DNA from: Flavobacteriales bacterium | Lineage (GTDB): Bacteria; Bacteroidota; Bacteroidia; Flavobacteriales_F; PHOS-HE28 | Assembly: GCA_019638115.1 (NCBI GenBank) | Contig: JAHBUK010000001.1 | Span: 638,238-702,237 of the forward strand | DNA length: 64,000 bases | Direction of reading: 5' to 3' | Shown here: piece by piece, positions 42,230 to 49,965 of the stretch | How the letters are laid out: the number at the start of each line of letters is the position of its first letter | Numbering within the stretch: position 1 is the first letter of the stretch | Notes under the pieces: model-generated | The model's database searches: none | Seen by the model: the letters and a program-made list of their open reading frames with translations, nothing else | What the model was told of the DNA's origin: nothing | Position numbers and translations under genes: made by a program

Positions 42230-43771
42230 TCACCGGAAGCGGAAAGCGAAGCCCATCATCAGGTGGCTCGTTTCCAAAAAACGCGAAACACCATTGCCAC
42301 GGATGGTAGTGCCGGCACCACCTTCCTCCACCGCACGTTCGCGCTCCAGGTCCAGGGCACCGAATCGCACAATGCCATCGCGCTGCAGATCGGAAAGGGT
42401 ACGTGTATCGCGATCCGCACCGGCCAGCAATGGAAGGGCCAGTATGTTGCCACGAACCCGGTCGTAGCTCCGGCCCATGTCGGTGAACGTGGTGGAAAGC
42501 AGGTACTTGCCTTGCAGGAATAGGTTGAAGCGCCCCATCTCCACGCCACCACCGAAACTGGCATGGGTCAGCAACAGATTCTGTGGCACATCACCGCTCA
42601 GTGGTTTGTGGCCACCATAGTAACCCGCACTGGTCACATACTCCTGCTCGATCTGGTCATACACCATCAAGACCGAGCGGCCTTCGTAATCAGCTTTGGT
42701 GGTGAGCAGATCCAAGCCCATCCCAACCTCCATGTACAGCCTTGGCAGACCGAAGCGACCATTGCCGAGGTACCAACGCAAGGGAATGTTGAAGCCGCCC
42801 ATGCTCATGCGCATGTTGGTCATGGTGTACACATCGAGCTCCAGCACCTCCGTGCCCTGAAAACCGTTGTTGGACATGGGTTGGAAGCTGATGGGTACCC
42901 CAGCGCGCGACATGAGGAAGACCTGGCCTTGGGAGACATCCACGTTGCCGAGGCGGATCGTGGGGCTCAGGAAGTCACTGCCACGCACCTCCAACTGCCG
43001 CAAATGACCGAAGTCGAACGGCAGGGTGGACCAACTGCCCACGTTGTGCCAGTAGGCCAGTTGGAAGCCGATGGACACGTTGCCGCGCTGGCGACCATCC
43101 TCACCCAAGGTCCGGAAGGAAGCTTCCAACATGCCCCCTGGCACATTGCGCTCATAGAAGGAATATCCCAATAGCGCAGCGCGTAGTTCCAAATGGCCCG
43201 CTTCATCGGGTGTTGGCTCCTGCGCCCTCTGGCGTGTTGGCTCCGCAGGCTTTCCCGGATCCTTGCCCTTGGGGAAGTCCGTGAAGGTCTCCGTGCTGCC
43301 GATCAGGATACCGGTACCGGTATCGAGCATGCGCACGATCAGGTGCATGCGCTTGTCCACCCGGTAAACACTGCCGGTAATGATCGCATCGGCGGCGAGC
43401 AAGCGCCCCAACTCAATGGCCGAACGCTCATCGAAGGAGCCAGTGGCAGTTCGCCGTTGCTCTTCCATGACCTTGTCCAGTCCGCGTCTCTCCAATACAG
43501 TGATGCCGGGTGCCTGTACCAGGCGTGAGATCAGCAGCTCTTCCACGTAGGTGAGCAGGGCTGGTTCCATGCTGCGCGAAGGATCGGTCAGTTCGGCCAC
43601 GGCCACCCGGGGACGTTCGGCCAGCACCAAGCGCTTGGCCACGCGATCGGCAAGCTGGTCCAGGCTATCGTTGAAGGCCCGCTGGGCCATGGCCCCCGGA
43701 GCGCCGAGCAGGCCCAACAAGAGCGCAGATACAATGCTTAGGGGAGTGCTCGGGCGCATGGCCCACGCCAT
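42230..43771 (-). CDS. FlgO/CsgG-like outer-membrane-associated protein
   Basis: This protein of about 513 residues (ATG at 43771, alternative at 43759) has a signal peptide (SIVSALLLGLLGAPGAMAQ). Residues 30-170 resemble FlgO/CsgG: RPRVAVAELTDPSRSMEPAL, then LVQAPGITVLERRGLDKVME, LLAADAIITGSVYRVDKRMH and MLDTGTGILIGSTETFTDFP. The C-terminal half has beta-barrel-like strands ending LMMGFAFRFR. A role in the outer membrane or in surface secretion is likely. It sits between pyrH and frr, genes that are usually adjacent, with gaps of about 60 nt on each side. Confidence 0.7.
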   Translation of the reverse strand: MAWAMRPSTPLSIVSALLLGLLGAPGAMAQRAFNDSLDQLADRVAKRLVLAERPRVAVAELTDPSRSMEPALLTYVEELLISRLVQAPGITVLERRGLDKVMEEQRRTATGSFDERSAIELGRLLAADAIITGSVYRVDKRMHLIVRMLDTGTGILIGSTETFTDFPKGKDPGKPAEPTRQRAQEPTPDEAGHLELRAALLGYSFYERNVPGGMLEASFRTLGEDGRQRGNVSIGFQLAYWHNVGSWSTLPFDFGHLRQLEVRGSDFLSPTIRLGNVDVSQGQVFLMSRAGVPISFQPMSNNGFQGTEVLELDVYTMTNMRMSMGGFNIPLRWYLGNGRFGLPRLYMEVGMGLDLLTTKADYEGRSVLMVYDQIEQEYVTSAGYYGGHKPLSGDVPQNLLLTHASFGGGVEMGRFNLFLQGKYLLSTTFTDMGRSYDRVRGNILALPLLAGADRDTRTLSDLQRDGIVRFGALDLERERAVEEGGAGTTIRGNGVSRFLETSHLMMGFAFRFR

Positions 43772-43831
43772 GCGATCATCGTGCCGCAAAGGGCCATTCA
43801 ACGGGCTTTCCGAGCACTTCACCGCCTCGGG

Positions 43832-44545
43832 TCAAAGCTCCACCAGAGTGCCCACCTTCTCACCGGCGATCAAGCGGGCCAGGTTGCCGGGCTTGTTCAT
43901 GTCGAACACGATGATGGGCAGCGCATTCTCCTTGCAAAGGGTGAAGGCCGTAAGGTCCATCACGTTGAGGCCTTTTTCGTAGACCTCATCGAAGGAGATG
44001 CGTTCGTATTTCGTTGCCGTCTTGTCCTTCTCGGGATCGGCGGTGTAGATGCCGTCCACGCGGGTCCCTTTCAAGATCACGTCGGCTTCGATCTCGATGG
44101 CGCGCAAGCTAGCTGCGGTATCGGTGGTGAAGTAGGGATTGCCGGTGCCGGCCCCGAAGATCACGATGCGGCCTTTCTCCAAGTGGCGCACTGCACGGCG
44201 ACGGATGAAAGGTTCGGCGATCTGCTCCATCTTGATGGCGCTGAGCAGGCGCGTCTTGTGGCCCTGGGCCTCCAGCGCGCTCTGCAGCGCAAGGCTGTTG
44301 ATCACCGTGGCCAGCATGCCCATGTGATCGCCCTGCACACGGTCTATGCCGCTTCCTTCGGCCTGCATACCCCGGTAGATGTTGCCCCCGCCGATCACCA
44401 CGGCCACCTCCACACCCTGTGCAGCCACGGCGATGATCTCGCTGGCGTAGCTGCTCAACCGTTTGCTATCGATGCCGTAGGCTTGGTCGCCCATCAGGCT
44501 TTCGCCGGAGAGCTTCAGGAGGATGCGCTTGTAGGTCTTGGACAT
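43832..44545 (-). CDS. pyrH: UMP kinase
   Basis: This 237-residue protein begins [23 protein letters not shown] kinase motifs are [80 protein letters not shown] and ITAFTL-like [20 protein letters not shown]. It phosphorylates UMP to UDP and is hexameric in the cytosol. It lies downstream of rplM-rpsI-rpsB-tsf, separated from tsf by a hairpin terminator. Confidence 0.97.
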   Translation of the reverse strand: MSKTYKRILLKLSGESLMGDQAYGIDSKRLSSYASEIIAVAAQGVEVAVVIGGGNIYRGMQAEGSGIDRVQGDHMGMLATVINSLALQSALEAQGHKTRLLSAIKMEQIAEPFIRRRAVRHLEKGRIVIFGAGTGNPYFTTDTAASLRAIEIEADVILKGTRVDGIYTADPEKDKTATKYERISFDEVYEKGLNVMDLTAFTLCKENALPIIVFDMNKPGNLARLIAGEKVGTLVEL

Positions 44546-44608
44546 GGGCTTGCTTGGCTGGGCGAAAAATACGTTGTGCAACCCTTGGCACAGGGTTCCA
44601 TTCAACAC

Positions 44609-44638
44609 AAAGGCCCCGTCCGTTTGGACGAGGCCTTT
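44609..44638 (-). terminator. Hairpin between tsf and pyrH
   Basis: AAAGGCC and GGCCTTT arms (7 bp), one mismatch, then CGTCC and GGACG (5 bp) around a GTTT loop. It lies 24 nt after the tsf stop. The following T run is weak, so it may only attenuate transcription into pyrH. Confidence 0.6.
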
Positions 44639-44661
44639 GCGAATGCGGGGTTGAACGTAAC

Positions 44662-45492
44662 TCAGATGGTGAGCGAGTGGCGGGCGAAGCCGGTGGCGGT
44701 CAGGTCCTTGTCCTGGCTCTTCAGGTACTGCTCCACGCTCATCTTGTTGTCCTTGATGAACTCCTGTGCGAGCAGGGTGCTCTCCTTGAAGAACTTGCCC
44801 AGGCGACCCTGAGCGATCTTCTCGGCCATCTCGGCGGGCTTGCCCTCCTGGATGGCGAGTTCCTTGCCGATCTCCACCTCCTTGTCGATCACGCTCTGGG
44901 GAACGCTCTCCTTGTTGAGGGCCACCGGAGCCATGGCAGCGATCTGCATGGCCACGTCCTTGGCAGCGCTTTCGAAACCGGGCTTATTGAGGCCCACGAG
45001 GCTGGCCACCTTGTTGCCGGGGTGGTTGTAAGCGTAAACGAACTCAGCGGTGACCTGCAGGCAGGCGCTGGCGTCGATCTTCTCACCGATCACACCGGTC
45101 TGCTCCACCAGCTTCTCAGCGATGGTCTGGCCGTTGCTGTCGTAAGCGGCGGCTTTCAGCGACTCCACATCGGCCAGTTGCTTCTCCAGGGCGATGTCGG
45201 CCACACGCTCCACCATGGCGGTGAAGTCGGCGTTCTTGGCCACGAAGTCGGTCTCACAGTTCACGCAGACCAGCACGCCACGCTTGCCATCGGCACTGGT
45301 CTTGGCGATCACCAAGCCCTCGGTGGCGTCACGGTCGGCGCGCTTGGCAGCCACTTTCTGGCCTTGCTTGCGCAGGTAATCGATGGCGGCATCGAAGTCG
45401 CCATTGGCCTCGGTGAGGGCCTTTTTGCAATCCATCATGCCTGCGCCGGTGATCTGGCGCAGCTTGTTCACGTCAGCAGCTGTGATGGCCAT
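44662..45492 (-). CDS. tsf: Translation elongation factor Ts
   Basis: This 276-residue protein begins [22 protein letters not shown]-Ts motifs are [40 protein letters not shown], and the core-domain repeats ([20 protein letters not shown] and [20 protein letters not shown]). EF-Ts exchanges GDP on EF-Tu. The ATG at 45492 is preferred; another in-frame ATG at 45501 adds MST. It follows rpsB as in most bacteria. Confidence 0.97.
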   Translation of the reverse strand: MAITAADVNKLRQITGAGMMDCKKALTEANGDFDAAIDYLRKQGQKVAAKRADRDATEGLVIAKTSADGKRGVLVCVNCETDFVAKNADFTAMVERVADIALEKQLADVESLKAAAYDSNGQTIAEKLVEQTGVIGEKIDASACLQVTAEFVYAYNHPGNKVASLVGLNKPGFESAAKDVAMQIAAMAPVALNKESVPQSVIDKEVEIGKELAIQEGKPAEMAEKIAQGRLGKFFKESTLLAQEFIKDNKMSVEQYLKSQDKDLTATGFARHSLTI

Positions 45493-45575
45493 GGTACTCA
45501 TTTGTCTGGACGGGAGGATCCCGCCTGGGTTGGGGTTGTGGTCGTGCAACGGACGAGGGGAAGCTCGCCGCTGGC

Positions 45576-46358
45576 TCAGTTGGTCTCGGCAGCGTCGTCG
45601 TTGGTCACCACTTCGTCAGCGGCTTCCTCGACACCTTCCTCCGCGGGTTCGTCCACGGCGGTCTTGTCGTTCTTGCGCTCCTCCACACCTTCGTTGATCG
45701 CAGCGATCATGGTGTTGAGGATGAGCTCGATGCTCTTGGTGGCATCGTCGTTGGCCGGGATCGGGTAGTCCACCAGGGTGGGGTCGCTGTTGGTATCCAC
45801 CATCGCGAAGGTGGGGATGTTCAACTTGCGGGCCTCGGCCACGGCGATGTGCTCCTTGGTGATGTCCACGATGAACAGTGCGCTCGGGAGACGGGTGAGC
45901 TCGGCGATGCTGCCGAGGTTCTTCTCCATCTTCTCGCGCTGACGGCTCACCTGCAGGCGCTCACGCTTGCTCATGTTGTCGAAGGTACCATCGGTCTTCA
46001 TGCGATCGATGGTGGACATCTTCTTCACCGTACGGCGGATGGTGCCGAAGTTGGTGAGCATGCCGCCGCTCCAACGCTCGGTGATGAAAGGCATGCCGGT
46101 GGGCTTCACCTTCTCGGCAACGATATCCTTCGCCTGCTTCTTGGTGGCCACGAAGAGGATCTTCTTGCCACCGCGGGCGATGTTCTTCATGGCAGCCGCA
46201 GCTTCCTCAAGCTTGGCGGCGGTCTTGTTCAGGTCGATGATGTGGATCCCTTTCTTCTCGGAGAAGATGTAGGGAGCCATGTTGGGGTTCCACTTGCGCT
46301 TGAGGTGTCCGAAGTGTACACCTGCCTCGAGCAGTTGGTTGAAATCCGTACGGGCCAT
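45576..46358 (-). CDS. rpsB: 30S ribosomal protein S2
   Basis: This 260-residue protein begins MARTDFNQLLEAGVHFGHLK and has the S2 motifs RKWNPNMAPYIFSEKKGIHI, FVATKKQAKDIVAEKV, ERWSGGMLTNFGTIRRTVKK, and IVDITKEHIAVAEARKLNIP. An acidic C-terminal tail (EEGVEEAADEVVTNDDAAET) extends beyond the core. It lies 144 nt after rpsI; the gap holds a 12-bp palindrome, CGGTGATCACCG (46423-46434), of unknown meaning. Confidence 0.98.
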   Translation of the reverse strand: MARTDFNQLLEAGVHFGHLKRKWNPNMAPYIFSEKKGIHIIDLNKTAAKLEEAAAAMKNIARGGKKILFVATKKQAKDIVAEKVKPTGMPFITERWSGGMLTNFGTIRRTVKKMSTIDRMKTDGTFDNMSKRERLQVSRQREKMEKNLGSIAELTRLPSALFIVDITKEHIAVAEARKLNIPTFAMVDTNSDPTLVDYPIPANDDATKSIELILNTMIAAINEGVEERKNDKTAVDEPAEEGVEEAADEVVTNDDAAETN

Positions 46359-46502
46359 GCTTTACTGGTTTGTTACTGGGTCCACTTTCCTTTTCCCGTT
46401 TTGCAGGCATTCAGGCGGTAGCCGGTGATCACCGAGTCCGACCGAATTGGATGCTGAACCCACCCGGACGAAGGCCAAGGCAGGTCCGCAAGCGCAGGGA
46501 TG

Positions 46503-46889
46503 TTAACGCTTGCTGAACTGGAAGCGCTTACGCGCCTTCTTCTGACCGAACTTCTTGCGTTCCACGGCGCGCGGGTCGCGCGTCATGAGCTCCTCGGCCT
46601 TGAGCTTGGGCTTGTGGTCGGCGTCCACCAGCACCAAGGCGCGGGCGATACCGAGGCGCACAGCGTCCACCTGGCCGGTGATGCCACCGCCGTCCACACG
46701 GGCGATCACATCGAACTTGCCCACCGTATCGGTGAGCTTGAAGGGCTGTTGCAGCTTGAACTGCTGCATGGTGATGGGGAAGTACTCCTTCGCATCACGT
46801 CCGTTGATGATGACCTCGCCGGTTCCTTCGGTGAGGGTTACGCGCGCCACGGAGGTCTTGCGGCGGCCGAGGCTGATGACAGGCTCCAT
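46503..46889 (-). CDS. rpsI: 30S ribosomal protein S9
   Basis: This 128-residue protein has the S9 pattern: SLGRRKTSVARVTLTEGTGE, IINGRDAKEYFPITMQQF, GGITGQVDAVRLGIARALVL, and the basic C-terminal tail KKFGQKKARKRFQFSKR. The tail reaches the P-site tRNA. It starts 1 nt after the rplM stop, the standard arrangement. Confidence 0.98.
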   Translation of the reverse strand: MEPVISLGRRKTSVARVTLTEGTGEVIINGRDAKEYFPITMQQFKLQQPFKLTDTVGKFDVIARVDGGGITGQVDAVRLGIARALVLVDADHKPKLKAEELMTRDPRAVERKKFGQKKARKRFQFSKR

Positions 46890-46890
46890 C

Positions 46891-47346
46891 TTACTTGATC
46901 GTGTTCAGGTCCAACGAACGAGGCTTCTGCGCCTCATGCTTGTGCTCGCTGCCCACCACCACATGGAGGTTGTTGAACAGCTCACGGCCCAGGCGGTTCT
47001 TGGGGAGCATACCGCGTACGGCGATCTCCACCATGGCCTCGGGCTTGCGGACCCGCAGGTCCTTGGCCAGCTCCACGGTACGGCCACCGGGGTGCCCGCT
47101 GTAGCGCTGGTATTCCTTGTCGGCGTTCTTGCTGCCGGTGAGGCGCACCTTCTCGGCGTTGATCACGATCACGTGGTCGCCGCAGTTCACATGCGGGGTG
47201 AAAGTGGGTTTGTGCTTGCCGCGAACGAGCATCGCCACCTTGCTGGCGAGGCGGCCAAGTACTTCATTCTCAGCATCCACGATCAGCCATTCAGGCTGCA
47301 CGGTGGCCGCATTGGCCATGCTGGTGGTGTGTGTCGTAGAAGCCAC
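46891..47346 (-). CDS. rplM: 50S ribosomal protein L13
   Basis: This 151-residue protein has the L13 motifs [60 protein letters not shown] and [20 protein letters not shown]. An N-terminal extension ([17 protein letters not shown]) precedes the usual start, and an internal ATG could also be used. It is the first gene of the rplM-rpsI-rpsB-tsf run; a -7 box TATCTTCG lies 42 nt upstream. Confidence 0.97.
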   Translation of the reverse strand: MASTTHTTSMANAATVQPEWLIVDAENEVLGRLASKVAMLVRGKHKPTFTPHVNCGDHVIVINAEKVRLTGSKNADKEYQRYSGHPGGRTVELAKDLRVRKPEAMVEIAVRGMLPKNRLGRELFNNLHVVVGSEHKHEAQKPRSLDLNTIK

Positions 47347-47388
47347 GTGAGTGTGCTTTTAAGGGGGTACTCTCCCGGAAATGGGCTG

Positions 47389-47396
47389 CGAAGATA
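47389..47396 (-). promoter_or_regulatory. -7 box TATCTTCG of the rplM operon
   Basis: TAnnTTCG on the minus strand, 42 nt before the rplM start. The resulting leader of about 35 nt could hold a translational operator, but none is recognised. Confidence 0.45.
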
Positions 47397-47449
47397 GATC
47401 CTTTTCCCGGAAACCAACACCTCCCTGTGAATGACCCTTCGGAAATCAT

Positions 47450-47605
47450 GGAATGTGAAGATGTGAGAATGTGGGAATGTGAAGATGTGGAGATGGGAGA
47501 ATGTGAAGATGGGGGAATGTGGAGATGAGGGGCGATGTGAAGATGTGGGCGTCCTTCACATATCCACATCCTCACATCTCCACATCGATCTTATTTCCAC
47601 ATCCT
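47450..47605. repeat. Low-complexity inverted repeat of GATGTGAAGATG type
   Basis: The left half is a degenerate array of GAATGTGAAGATGTG-like units. The right half has the complementary CCACATCCTCACATC. GATGTGAAGATGTGG (47534-47548) pairs with 47564-47578 with one mismatch. The loop contains CGTCCTTCAC, which also occurs in the loop of the repeat near 31.8 kb. No gene is present between rplM and kbl. Confidence 0.8.
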
Positions 47606-47611
47606 GCTCCC

Positions 47612-48802
47612 TCAGATCACCCCCAACTCCTTCCCCACCTTGGCGAAGGCGGCCAGGGCCTGGTCGATGTGGGCCTCGCTATGGGCCGCACTGAGCTGCA
47701 CGCGGATGCGCGCGGTGTCCTTGGGAACCACGGGGTAGAAGAAGCCGATCACGTAGATGCCCTCCTCCAACAGCTTGTCGGCCATCACCTGGCTGAGCTT
47801 GGCATCGCCCAGCATAACGGGCACGATGGCGGCACCTGCCCCTCGGGTCTTGAAGCCAAGGGCCTCGATCCCGCTGCGGAAACGGTCCACGTTCTTCTCC
47901 AAGCGGTCGCGCAGGGCGGTGCTGGCGCTGAGCAGGTCGATGACCTTGATGCTGGCACCCACGATGGCCGGCGCGAGGCTGTTGCTGAAGAGGTAGGGAC
48001 GGCTGCGCTGGCGGAGCATCTCGATGATCTCCTTGCGGCCGGTGGTGTAGCCGCCCATGGCGCCACCCAGCGCCTTGCCCAAAGTACCGGTGATGATGTC
48101 CACGCGGCCCATCACACCGCAGTGCTCCACACTGCCCCGGCCGGTCCTGCCGATGAAACCGGCGGCGTGGCACTCGTCCACCATCACCAGCGCCTCGTAC
48201 TTGTCCGCGAGGTCACAGATGCCTTTCAGGTCGGCCACGATGCCGTCCATGCTGAACACACCATCGGTGACAATGATGATGTGGCGGGCACCATCGGCAC
48301 GGGCGGCCTTGAGCTGCTGCTCCAGGTCGGCCATGTCGTTGTTGGCGTAACGGTAGCGCTTGCTCTTGCAGAGGCGCACCCCGTCTATGATGCTGGCGTG
48401 GTTGAGCGCATCGCTGATGATGGCATCCTCCTCGCCCAGCAGCGGCTCGAACACGCCCCCGTTCGCATCGAAGCAGGCTGCATACAGGATCGTATCGTCC
48501 GTGCCGTGGAAGGCGGCCAATTTCGCTTCCAGCTCCTTGTGGATGTCCTGCGTGCCGCATATGAAGCGCACACTGCTCATGCCATAACCGTGCGTATCCA
48601 GGGTGGCATGAGCGGCCTGCACCACCTCCGGATGCGAGCTCAGGCCGAGGTAGTTGTTGGCACAGAAGTTCAGCACCTGCCGACCGTTCACCGTGATCTC
48701 GGCGCCCTGCTCGCTGGTGATGATGCGTTCACGCTTGTAGAGGCCGGCCTGTTCGATGGCCGCGAGTTCCTGCTGGAGGTGCTGTTGGAGCTTTCCGTAC
48801 AT
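47612..48802 (-). CDS. kbl: Glycine C-acetyltransferase (2-amino-3-ketobutyrate CoA ligase)
   Basis: This 396-residue PLP enzyme of the alpha-oxoamine synthase family begins [20 protein letters not shown]. Motifs are [60 protein letters not shown] and the PLP-lysine region [17 protein letters not shown]. It converts 2-amino-3-ketobutyrate and CoA to glycine and acetyl-CoA in threonine breakdown. The threonine dehydrogenase gene is not in the window. The paralogous AONS (BioF) is an alternative, but the N-terminus and HxDIHKELE motif favour Kbl. A -7 box TACCTTCG lies 18 nt upstream (48821-48828). Confidence 0.92.
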   Translation of the reverse strand: MYGKLQQHLQQELAAIEQAGLYKRERIITSEQGAEITVNGRQVLNFCANNYLGLSSHPEVVQAAHATLDTHGYGMSSVRFICGTQDIHKELEAKLAAFHGTDDTILYAACFDANGGVFEPLLGEEDAIISDALNHASIIDGVRLCKSKRYRYANNDMADLEQQLKAARADGARHIIIVTDGVFSMDGIVADLKGICDLADKYEALVMVDECHAAGFIGRTGRGSVEHCGVMGRVDIITGTLGKALGGAMGGYTTGRKEIIEMLRQRSRPYLFSNSLAPAIVGASIKVIDLLSASTALRDRLEKNVDRFRSGIEALGFKTRGAGAAIVPVMLGDAKLSQVMADKLLEEGIYVIGFFYPVVPKDTARIRVQLSAAHSEAHIDQALAAFAKVGKELGVI

Positions 48803-48923
48803 GGTGGTTGCTATGGGCGGCGAAGGTAGAATGCCGCGCATCGGGAACAGGCATGTTCGAGCGGCGGAATGGAACCTGGATCCTATCCTGCCGTTGAAGG
48901 GTCCTATTTTCGTCCGCAACAGC

Positions 48924-49790
48924 ATGAAAAACTTCGTCACCCGCTATCCGGTACTCACCTTCGTGTTCCTTACCCTGGCCTACCAGTTCGCCATCGTGGC
49001 GATGGTCTGGTTTCGTATACCGCCTGGGGAAGAGCTGCACGACGACCCTACCACGTGGATGATCTTCCGCTTCCGGGTGTTCGGTCCCTTATTGTTCTGC
49101 GTGCTGCTTACAGCTTACCTGGAAGGTGGTGCCGGCATCCGTAAGTTGTTCATCGGCTTCACCAAATGGAGGGTCCCCGCCAAGTGGTACTTGCTCGCCT
49201 TCTCGTGGAAATTCGTGTTCACCTGGGTGGGCATCTCAGTTGTCGCCTTGTTGGGCATCCGCGCATTCCCCGGTTTCGTGGTGGACAATTTCTTCGGCGG
49301 CACCTACGAGGCATTCTCAGCATTGATGAAGACGGGCATGCCCTTCATAATCGGTATCGCATTCGTGGAAGAGACGGCTTGGATGAAGTTCTCCGTGACC
49401 CGCTTGCAGGAGCGCTATTCCGCCCTGACTTCCTGCCTGCTTGTTGGCATCTCGTGGGCCTTGTGGTACCTGCCCATGCTGCTGATAGGCGAAGGCACTC
49501 CCGACGGATATCCGGTACACGTGTTCATGCTAAGCATGGTTTGCCTGACGGTTTTCCTAGGCTGGGCCTATAACATGACCCGCAGCGGTGTTGTGCTACT
49601 GGTGATGCAAATCGTGAGCAACTGCGCCTTCTTCGTGATCCCGGTGCTTCCAGGTTGGCACGACCTCGACCCCACCTTCATCAATGCCTTCGTGGCTGTG
49701 AACTTCCTATCGGCAACAACCATCGTATTGGTCTATGGTTGGCGGGAATTGGGTGTTCGCAAGCGGGCGATGTGGAGTGACCCGGAGTAG
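48924..49790 (+). CDS. CPBP-family membrane protein with lost catalytic histidines
   Basis: This 288-residue inner-membrane protein with about eight helices begins [20 protein letters not shown]. It has the CPBP (Rce1/CaaX protease) layout. The EE motif is kept in [20 protein letters not shown]. The second motif, usually WALWH, reads [11 protein letters not shown] (His to Tyr). The third, usually HxxxN, reads [13 protein letters not shown] (His to Gln, Asn kept). The arginine of EExxxR is Lys. These changes argue against protease activity. It is divergent from kbl and not in an obvious operon. Confidence 0.75.
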   Translation: MKNFVTRYPVLTFVFLTLAYQFAIVAMVWFRIPPGEELHDDPTTWMIFRFRVFGPLLFCVLLTAYLEGGAGIRKLFIGFTKWRVPAKWYLLAFSWKFVFTWVGISVVALLGIRAFPGFVVDNFFGGTYEAFSALMKTGMPFIIGIAFVEETAWMKFSVTRLQERYSALTSCLLVGISWALWYLPMLLIGEGTPDGYPVHVFMLSMVCLTVFLGWAYNMTRSGVVLLVMQIVSNCAFFVIPVLPGWHDLDPTFINAFVAVNFLSATTIVLVYGWRELGVRKRAMWSDPE

Positions 49791-49965
49791 CCGGTGACCC
49801 CGAAAAGCCTGCGCTGGCATCGGATCCGACTTGACCGCTACGCGCCGTTCATCCGTGAAGATGTCCGGTGGGGGGCCGAGGGCATTCGATCCACGTATGG
49901 TCCTGACGTTTGATCTGCGGGCTGGTCGATCGGATCATCTACGAAGGATCCGACCGCAACGAGTA

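Noticed and set aside
46423-46434. 12-bp palindrome CGGTGATCACCG upstream of rpsB as an operator or S2 leader
   Set aside because: It is short enough to occur by chance, and I could not match a known ribosomal leader structure around it.
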